Assembly: GCF_036016955.1 (NCBI RefSeq)
Contig: NZ_JAYWXI010000011.1
Span: 1-64,000 of the forward strand
Origin: JAYWXI01 sp036016955
Lineage (GTDB): Bacteria > Bacteroidota > Bacteroidia > Flavobacteriales > Weeksellaceae
Length of the DNA stretch: 64,000 bases
Reading direction: 5' to 3'
Part shown: positions 58,428-64,000 of the stretch, one piece after another
How the letters are laid out: the number at the start of each line of letters is the position of its first letter
Position numbering within the stretch: position 1 is the stretch's first letter
Translations under genes and position numbers: made by a program
Notes under the pieces: model-generated
Told to the model about the DNA's origin: nothing
The model's database searches: none
The model's input: only the letters and a program-made list of their open reading frames with translations

Positions 58428-61352
58428 TTAATAACCAAAAAGTTCTTCCAAAGAAATCTTTTTCACCTCTCCTATCGCTTTTAGGGCTTCCATGTCGATG
58501 TTTTTTTCTGAGGCGACAATGGCGTAGGTATAAGGCTTACCTGAAAAATGCAATTGGTGGAATTTCTTTAACTCCCCGATAGAGATTTTATCCACGTTGT
58601 CGTAAACTTGTTTACGAATATCATTTTTAAGACCTAACTCTTTGGCAGCCAAATAGCGGAAGATAATGCCGTCTTGGGTAATGCGTTCGGTTTGGATGTC
58701 TTTTTTCACGGACGCTTTGGAGAGCTCCAAGTTGGTGGGAAGTTCCGGCATTTGGGTCAGCAATTCGTTCATGGCGCCTACGGCCTCTTTGAATTTATCG
58801 GCCTGGCTGCCCACGTAGGTCATCATATAATACTCTTCGTCTTTCTTTTTAGGTTGGACATAAACACCGTAAGTGCTGTAAGCCAAAGCTTTGCTTTCTC
58901 TTATGGTTTGGAAGACGATAGAGCCCATTCCGCCACCGAAATAGTTATTGTAGACGGTAACCAAAGTGGTTTGGTCGGGCGTATAGGCTTCGGTATTTCG
59001 AATCCATCGCGTTTCGGCTTGCACCATGTCGTAGTCCGAGAAGAGCACTTGGTTTTTATTTTGCTTGGTCTGCTTAAAGACTTTTGCCGGTTGGGCCATG
59101 GCAAATTGAGCCGGAACCTGATGGTTTTTACTGAGTTTAGCTGTCAGGTTCTTGAGGCTTTCGGGACCATAATAGATGACGGTTTGTTCGTAATTATTAA
59201 GGTTTTTGATTCGGTCCACAAGTTCTTCTGCGGTGATGGCATCGAGCTGGGCGTCGGTCAGGTTGTGGTTAAACTTGTTTTGCGCACCGTAGATGGCGTA
59301 GCTGGTAAGACCTTGAAGAATGGCATTTTTGTTTGCCTTGGCATCGTTTCTTGCTTTTTTCAGACGGGCTTTCAGTGCGGCAAGCGCTTGCTGGTCTGGG
59401 CGTACGTTGCGTACCAAGTCTTCGTACAGTTTCACCGCTTGGTCGAAGTTCTCCTGAAGCCCTTCGATGGTTACCGTGGTGTATTCTTCTCCTGAAGAAA
59501 CATTGAAGCTTGAGGCTATTTTGTAGAACGCTTTGGAAATTTCTTCGGCCGATTTTTTATCGGTACCCAAAAACTGGAGGTATTGGGCCGCGATAGGGGC
59601 TTTCAAATCGTTTAGAGAGCCTATTTTATAACGGTAGCGAAGGCGGTAGAGTTGATTTTCCTTGTTGGGAACGTAGAGCACTTCGGCTTTGCCGAGTTTG
59701 GCCTTCTGAATATCCTTTTCAAAGTTTAGGAATAGCGGCTCGGAAGGGGTGTTCGGCATGGCATTGACCATTTTAACAAACGGCGACTGTTTGTCGGCAT
59801 TCGTTTCCACGGGCGTGATATGCGGTTTCTCTATTTTTTGAGATTCCGGTTTCTCGCCTTTTCTTTTTAGGATGGCGACGTAGTTGTTTCCGAAATATTT
59901 GTTGGCATAGGCAACGATGTCGGCTTTGGAAATTTTGGAAAGTTGATCCACGTAAGCCACCTGGTCTTTCCAATCGCGTTCGGCGGTAAAGGCGTCCACC
60001 AAAAGGTTTGCACGGTTGCTGTAGGATTCGGTTTGTTGGATTTTACTCTTTTTGATGTTGTTGACGATGGAAGGAATCAAATCGTCGTCGAATTGTCCTT
60101 TTTTGAGGTTTTCGATTTCATTAAGAACCAAGGCTTTTACTTCTTCCAGGCTTTGTCCGCTGGTTGGGGATGCCGAAAGGTAAAGAATACCGTGGTCGAT
60201 CAGAGAGAAATTGAATGCCCCAGCCCGCAGTAATTTTTGTTTTTTCACCAAGTTCAAATCCAAAAGTCCGGCTTTTCCGTTGGTGAGGATGGAACCGATA
60301 AGGTCGGCCATTAGTGCATCTTTGTCTTTGTTTCCGGGCAGGCGGAAGCCTATGGTGAGGCTTTCGGCGTCAGGGCCTGTGATCTCCTTGATTATCGGAG
60401 CCTGAAGTGGTGTTTCGGGCTGATAGGTGTATTTGGCGACGGGTTTGCTTTGCATGTAGGCAAAGGCCTTGTCGATTTTGGCGATGACCTCATCGGGGTT
60501 GAAGTCGCCCGAAAGCACGATACCCATATTATTGGGGACGTAGTAGGTGTTGAAGTATTTTCGGATTTCGACCAAAGAAGGGTTTTTCAAGTGCTCAATG
60601 GTTCCTATAGTGGTTTGTTGGCCGTAGTTATGGTTTTTGAATAATTCCGAGAAAAGGGTTTCGAAAACCTTGCTTCCATCGCTATCTAGCGATCGGTTTT
60701 TTTCTTCGTAAACGGCTTCCAGTTCGGTATGGAAAATCCTAAGGATCGGATTACGGAATCGTTCGGCTTGTACGGTCAGGTATTTATCAATGGCGCTGCT
60801 GGGAACGTCGTCGGTATAGACGGTTTCTTCAAAGCTGGTCCATGCATTGGTGCCTTGGGCGCCCATGGCGGTCATCATTTTGTCGTATTCGTTGGCAATG
60901 GCGTATTTGGCAGCCACACCGGATATGGAGTCTATTTTTTTGTATAGGGCTTTACGTTGAGCTTCGTCTTTGGTTTGATTGTATTGTTCGTAAAGTGCGT
61001 CGATTTTGTCCAATTCGGGTTTTTCTTTGCTCCAGTCCAAAGAGCCGTATTTGTCCGTCCCTTTAAAGAGCATGTGTTCAAGGTAATGGGCAAGTCCCGT
61101 ATTGGTGGCAGGGTCGGTTTTGCTTCCTGCTTTTATGGCGACGTAAGCTTGTATTCTCGGGTCTTTTTTGGTGGGGCTTAGGATGACCGTCAAACCGTTT
61201 TTCAAGGTGTAAAAACGGGCTTGTGTAGGGTCGTTGGTAACGTATTTGTAGTTATAGCCTCCACTTTGGGCTTCTTTCCATTGGTAATCTTGGGCATTGG
61301 CGGTGTAGAGAAAAGCGGCCGCCGCAAGAATCATGATCTTTTTTCTGAACAT
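58428..61352 (-). CDS. Exported M16-family metallopeptidase, tandem-domain
   Basis: About 974 residues after choosing the ATG at 61352, which gives a normal signal peptide (MFRKKIMILAAAAFLYTANA). The upstream Met at 61415 would place 21 non-conserved residues before it. The first M16 unit holds the inverted zinc motif H-Y-L-E-H (within G-L-A-H-Y-L-E-H-M-L-F-K-G) and the distal E-A-V-Y-E-E-K zinc Glu, followed by inactive M16C domains and a second inactive M16 unit (lacking H-x-x-E-H), as in pitrilysin/insulysin. It works in the periplasm or outer membrane as a peptide-degrading clam-shell. Monocistronic. Confidence 0.95.
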   Translation of the reverse strand: MFRKKIMILAAAAFLYTANAQDYQWKEAQSGGYNYKYVTNDPTQARFYTLKNGLTVILSPTKKDPRIQAYVAIKAGSKTDPATNTGLAHYLEHMLFKGTDKYGSLDWSKEKPELDKIDALYEQYNQTKDEAQRKALYKKIDSISGVAAKYAIANEYDKMMTAMGAQGTNAWTSFEETVYTDDVPSSAIDKYLTVQAERFRNPILRIFHTELEAVYEEKNRSLDSDGSKVFETLFSELFKNHNYGQQTTIGTIEHLKNPSLVEIRKYFNTYYVPNNMGIVLSGDFNPDEVIAKIDKAFAYMQSKPVAKYTYQPETPLQAPIIKEITGPDAESLTIGFRLPGNKDKDALMADLIGSILTNGKAGLLDLNLVKKQKLLRAGAFNFSLIDHGILYLSASPTSGQSLEEVKALVLNEIENLKKGQFDDDLIPSIVNNIKKSKIQQTESYSNRANLLVDAFTAERDWKDQVAYVDQLSKISKADIVAYANKYFGNNYVAILKRKGEKPESQKIEKPHITPVETNADKQSPFVKMVNAMPNTPSEPLFLNFEKDIQKAKLGKAEVLYVPNKENQLYRLRYRYKIGSLNDLKAPIAAQYLQFLGTDKKSAEEISKAFYKIASSFNVSSGEEYTTVTIEGLQENFDQAVKLYEDLVRNVRPDQQALAALKARLKKARNDAKANKNAILQGLTSYAIYGAQNKFNHNLTDAQLDAITAEELVDRIKNLNNYEQTVIYYGPESLKNLTAKLSKNHQVPAQFAMAQPAKVFKQTKQNKNQVLFSDYDMVQAETRWIRNTEAYTPDQTTLVTVYNNYFGGGMGSIVFQTIRESKALAYSTYGVYVQPKKKDEEYYMMTYVGSQADKFKEAVGAMNELLTQMPELPTNLELSKASVKKDIQTERITQDGIIFRYLAAKELGLKNDIRKQVYDNVDKISIGELKKFHQLHFSGKPYTYAIVASEKNIDMEALKAIGEVKKISLEELFGY

Positions 61353-61502
61353 ATTGTTATAAGTTTTGTGTTGCAAGTTTAATTTTACGTTGATTTTATT
61401 TGGATGGCTTAACATTCAAAGTTCTAAAGATAAGAATTTGGGCTAAATATCCAAAAATAAAGCTTAAGGCCTATTGAAAAGCGAAAGAGAACGAAAAGGG
61501 GC

Positions 61503-62372
61503 TCAGTCCGTGGAAGGGCGTTTGGTTATTTCGTAATGGAATGAAACGACTTTCATTTGCCATAGTTTTAGGATTTGGTTGGCGATTAGTTGGTTTTCAT
61601 TATGTTCTTGCAGGGTAAGTTTATCGGTAAACGAGGGGATGAATCGGGCCCATAGCTGGTTTTGAGAATCGTTCAGTAGAAAGTAAAAACCAGCATCACC
61701 GAATTTTGTACCCGATGAGTTTAAAACGAGTGTTTTTTCTTTTCCGATGCTTGGTTGCATGAAAACCGAAGCGTTTCCGTTGGGGAGTGGGAAAGTTGCT
61801 TTTATGCAGGTTGTTCCCGAAGGGAGTGATTGGGTTTGGTAGGTTCCGGAATAGAGGACTTGGCCGGTGGAGGCTAATTTTCTGAGCCAAAAGGTGTATC
61901 TGACTTTTGGGGTATTTTTTTCGGTTAATTGGATGATTTCGCTCTCCAGCTCTTGGTTGGTCAGGTTGGTTGTCGGGATGTTTAGCTGGTTTAGTCTTTG
62001 GCCGAATAAGAGGCGAATTAGAAAGCCGAACATCCTGAAAATGGGATTCCATTGGACGGTGAATTTTATTTGGTACTCGGAGGTGTTTTCATAAAAATCG
62101 ACAATTTGTTTGGGGAGAGTGCTTAGCTCTTCTTTTTTGAGATTTAAGGCGTTGAAGGAAGGAAGTAAACCGGTGTTTTTGCAGTTTCGGCGGATGGTGA
62201 GGTTTTCGTTTTGTGCCAGTTGGTGGATGAATTTTTCGCCGATTTCTTCGGGGGAGCCAAAAGGACCGAGTAGCCAACGCATTTTGTTTGGGTCAATTTT
62301 TCGTCCTCGTGCGATGACCCATTGCTGGGTAAGCCGGTCCTGAAATTTTTGTCCGTGTTTGGCTAAGGGCAT
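61503..62372 (-). CDS. Hypothetical protein translationally coupled to a CrtA-like gene
   Basis: About 289 residues. The frame is open 100 codons further upstream but the ATG at 62372, 10 bases inside the upstream gene, is the likely start because the upstream extension runs antisense-like, Pro/Arg-rich, through the coding part of the CrtA-like gene. The protein has a K-M-R-W-L-L-G-P-F-G-S-P-E-E-I-G segment, a short hydrophobic stretch I-F-R-M-F-G-F-L-I-R-L-L-F-G near the middle, and a beta-rich C-terminus with G-D-A-G-F-Y-F-L-L and V-S-F-H-Y-E-I-T-K. I do not recognise a family. Confidence 0.6.
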   Translation of the reverse strand: MPLAKHGQKFQDRLTQQWVIARGRKIDPNKMRWLLGPFGSPEEIGEKFIHQLAQNENLTIRRNCKNTGLLPSFNALNLKKEELSTLPKQIVDFYENTSEYQIKFTVQWNPIFRMFGFLIRLLFGQRLNQLNIPTTNLTNQELESEIIQLTEKNTPKVRYTFWLRKLASTGQVLYSGTYQTQSLPSGTTCIKATFPLPNGNASVFMQPSIGKEKTLVLNSSGTKFGDAGFYFLLNDSQNQLWARFIPSFTDKLTLQEHNENQLIANQILKLWQMKVVSFHYEITKRPSTD

Positions 62373-63082
62373 GGTTGGGGGCGGTTTTGGGGGATGAAAT
62401 GGGATTGACCTTTCCAAGAGCCCGATTCGGCTGTTGGAGTGAAGCGGAAGGTGGCGAATTCGAAGTGGAAATCCTTTCTTTCGCGTTCTTTCATGGCTTG
62501 GATATGCCTTTGGGGTTGGGGAACTTTGCTGTGGCCTTTTACCATGTCGGTCATTTCTTTTTGGGTTTTCCAAATGGAAAATGTGGAGATGGTATTCGGA
62601 TAGCGTACGGAAGCCAAAGCGAGCGTGGCGGAAGGGTGGTCTCTCACGAGCTTTTCGGCCGGTCGGCCCCATCGGATAAAACGGGGGATTTGGGTGTATT
62701 TCATGCGGGCGAGGGTTACTGCGATTACGGGGTGGTTTTCGTCGGGGGGTGTTGGTGGAAATTCAGGGGTTTGGAAACCGGAAATCGTGCCCCACTGCCG
62801 GATCGGATTTAGTTTGACGAACCAACCTTTTGACAAGACTTTGCCAAACTCGTGAAAGGTTAGGAAACGATCCAAAGCCTCTTCGTTTTCCCATTGGGCA
62901 AAAATGACAATTTCTTTTGAGAAAAAGCGGGAGAAAGACAGGATGGGCGAACCCAAAACCATAACCGACAAGGTTTCCGAGTGGATTAAGCCCTTAATGT
63001 TTTTGGTCTTGATAGGCCAAATCAATGCTTTTAGGGCTTTAAAGAACGGCAATCGGACAAGATGGTAGCTGAAAAGGCTCAT
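62363..63082 (-). CDS. Spheroidene monooxygenase (CrtA)-like protein
   Basis: A 239-residue protein. The region V-I-A-V-T-L-A-R-M-K-Y-T-Q-I-P-R-F-I-R-W, R-P-A-E-K-L-V-R-D-H-P-S, S-T-F-S-I-W-K-T-Q-K-E-M-T-D-M-V and E-F-A-T-F-R-F-T-P-T-A-E-S-G-S-W resembles the CrtA/DUF3291 ferredoxin-like fold, whose founding member is the haem-dependent spheroidene monooxygenase of carotenoid synthesis. Carotenoid genes are absent nearby, so a carotenoid role is not supported. The gene ends 10 bp inside the next one and begins 13 bp after the pyrC stop. Confidence 0.7.
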   Translation of the reverse strand: MSLFSYHLVRLPFFKALKALIWPIKTKNIKGLIHSETLSVMVLGSPILSFSRFFSKEIVIFAQWENEEALDRFLTFHEFGKVLSKGWFVKLNPIRQWGTISGFQTPEFPPTPPDENHPVIAVTLARMKYTQIPRFIRWGRPAEKLVRDHPSATLALASVRYPNTISTFSIWKTQKEMTDMVKGHSKVPQPQRHIQAMKERERKDFHFEFATFRFTPTAESGSWKGQSHFIPQNRPQPCP

Positions 63083-63094
63083 GATTTCATGTTT

Positions 63095-64000
63095 TTACCG
63101 TTCGAATAGCAGTCGTTCGCCTCTCGGCTCTTCGTCGAAAACACCGTTGTGGTAGACGAGGTGTCCGTTCACAAAGGTATGGGTTACTTTGTTTCGGAGA
63201 GAGAGGCCTTCCAAAGGCGACCAGCCGCATTGGTAATGCAAATTATCTTTGGCGATGGTCCAAGACTGTTCGAGGTCGACCAAGACCAGATCGGCTTTAT
63301 AGCCTTCTCTTAGGAATCCTCGTTTTTCGATTTGGAAAAGAATGGCGGGATTGTGGCACATTTTCTCAACGATTTTTTCCAAGGGGATTTTGCCTTCCTG
63401 ATGGTAATGAATCATGACATTCAGCGAATGCTGTACCAAGGGAGCTCCCGAAGGGCATCGGGTGTAGGGTTGTTGTTTTTCTTCCAAGGTGTGGGGGGCG
63501 TGGTCGGTGGCAATCACGTCGATACGGTCGTCCAAAAGGGCTTCCCATAGACCGCTTTGGTCTTCGGCGGTTTTAACGGCGGGATTCCATTTGATTAAGG
63601 TGCCTTTGGTGTCGTAGTCTTTGGCGGTAAAATGCAGATGGTGGACGCAGACTTCGGCGGTGATTTTTTTGTCTTTCAGGGGCAGGTCGTTTCGGAACAA
63701 TTCGGTTTCCTTTGCGGTAGAGAGATGGTAAATATGGAGGCGGGCTCCTGTTTTTTTGGCTAATTCGACAGCTTTGGAGGAAGATAGGAAACAAGCCTGT
63801 TCGCTTCGGATGAGGGGATGGTATTTAACGGGGATGTCGTCGCCGTACAGCGATTGATAATGCGTGGTATTTTCCCGTATGGTGGTTTCATCTTCGCAAT
63901 GGACACAGATGGGCATTTTTACCTTGGAAAATAGGTTTTCGAGAATTTCGGGGCGGTCCACGAGCATATTTCCGGTAGAGGAGCCGAGAAACAGTTTGAT
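63095..64000 (-). CDS. pyrC: Dihydroorotase, 3' part
   Basis: The last 301 codons of a dihydroorotase; the frame stays open to the right edge, where the protein reads I-K-L-F-L-G-S-S-T-G-N. The start lies outside. Amidohydrolase metal residues seen: H-C-E-D (His), I-Y-H-L-S (His), and A-T-D-H-A-P-H (catalytic Asp), followed by G-A-P-L-V-Q-H-S-L and the C-terminal Y-K-A-D-L-V-L-V-D and E-G-L-S-L-R motifs of the type I/DHOase group. It catalyses the third step of pyrimidine synthesis. The CrtA-like gene follows after 13 bp on the same strand. Confidence 0.93.
   Translation of the reverse strand: MKLFLGSSTGNMLVDRPEILENLFSKVKMPICVHCEDETTIRENTTHYQSLYGDDIPVKYHPLIRSEQACFLSSSKAVELAKKTGARLHIYHLSTAKETELFRNDLPLKDKKITAEVCVHHLHFTAKDYDTKGTLIKWNPAVKTAEDQSGLWEALLDDRIDVIATDHAPHTLEEKQQPYTRCPSGAPLVQHSLNVMIHYHQEGKIPLEKIVEKMCHNPAILFQIEKRGFLREGYKADLVLVDLEQSWTIAKDNLHYQCGWSPLEGLSLRNKVTHTFVNGHLVYHNGVFDEEPRGERLLFER

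Noticed and set aside
58674..59495. 273-codon plus-strand frame
   Set aside because: Antisense to the M16 peptidase; Val/Phe/Gly-rich shadow.
62373..62672. 100-codon N-terminal extension of the unrecognised gene at 61503-62372
   Set aside because: It runs in another frame through the CrtA-like gene and is Pro/Arg-rich; the ATG at 62372 with a 10-bp overlap is more plausible.

Overview
The window is a chromosomal segment of a Bacteroidota bacterium, most likely class Flavobacteriia (a Weeksellaceae/Chryseobacterium-like lineage by inference). Support comes from the Bacteroidota-type -7 promoter element TAnnTTTG seen upstream of many genes, the fused lpxC/fabZ gene, SusC/SusD pairs, the type IX secretion regulator PorX, a GldI-like lipoprotein, and a fused cyclophilin/FKBP lipoprotein. 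No tRNA, rRNA, complete insertion sequence or CRISPR array was recognised.

Layout. (1) About 1-5.9 kb is an AT-rich stretch with a CPBP protease, a broken XRE regulator, an array of twelve 21-bp tandem repeats, five consecutive minus-strand genes for exported proteins (three of them clear lipoproteins) and the 3' stub of a VOC-family gene. At about 5.9 kb the composition changes abruptly to the more GC-rich style of the rest. (2) 5.9-15.3 kb is housekeeping: an MBL-fold hydrolase, a minus-strand run aroC - thioredoxin-fold - TlpA - DUF1232 - miaA - thioredoxin-fold, a DUF3108 protein, a ferredoxin reductase/ferredoxin pair, and typA. (3) 15.4-24.0 kb is a five-gene, same-strand, SusCD-containing locus that looks built for extracellular phosphoester use: metallophosphoesterase-PA14, SusC, SusD, a glycerophosphodiesterase-like/alkaline phosphatase fusion, and an endonuclease/exonuclease/phosphatase. 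Every one of its five genes carries an inactivating lesion (four +1 frameshifts, two nonsense codons), although catalytic motifs are still readable. I found no such lesion in the other full-length genes of the window. This looks like a recently decayed phosphate-scavenging operon.

(4) 24.1-35.0 kb carries rpe, an M42 peptidase, DUF4294, an S1/P1 nuclease, a NUDIX hydrolase, mnmD, ilvE, gldI, the dual PPIase, an AGCS symporter and metG. (5) 35.4-43.1 kb is an intact alpha-glucan utilisation locus: SusC - SusD - SusE - GH97. The GH97 enzyme keeps all three inverting-type catalytic glutamates with the spacing of Bacteroides SusB. (6) 43.3-50.7 kb: pnp, a lipoprotein, an RlpA-like protein behind a well-formed promoter preceded by a duplicated TTAAC-rich element, xth, porX and an HD phosphohydrolase. 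(7) 50.8-57.3 kb: the lipid A operon lpxD - lpxC/fabZ - lpxA, then efp, a second lpxD paralogue, sucD and an outer-membrane barrel protein. (8) 57.4-64.0 kb, all minus strand: a 2,4-dienoyl-CoA reductase-like SDR, a tandem M16 peptidase, an unrecognised protein overlapping a spheroidene-monooxygenase-like protein, and the 3' part of pyrC running off the right edge.

The two SusCD loci contrast strongly: one intact for alpha-glucans and one in decay for phosphoesters. Together with the AT-rich left end, which contains two further gene remnants, they suggest a genome that is actively shedding accessory functions around a stable core.
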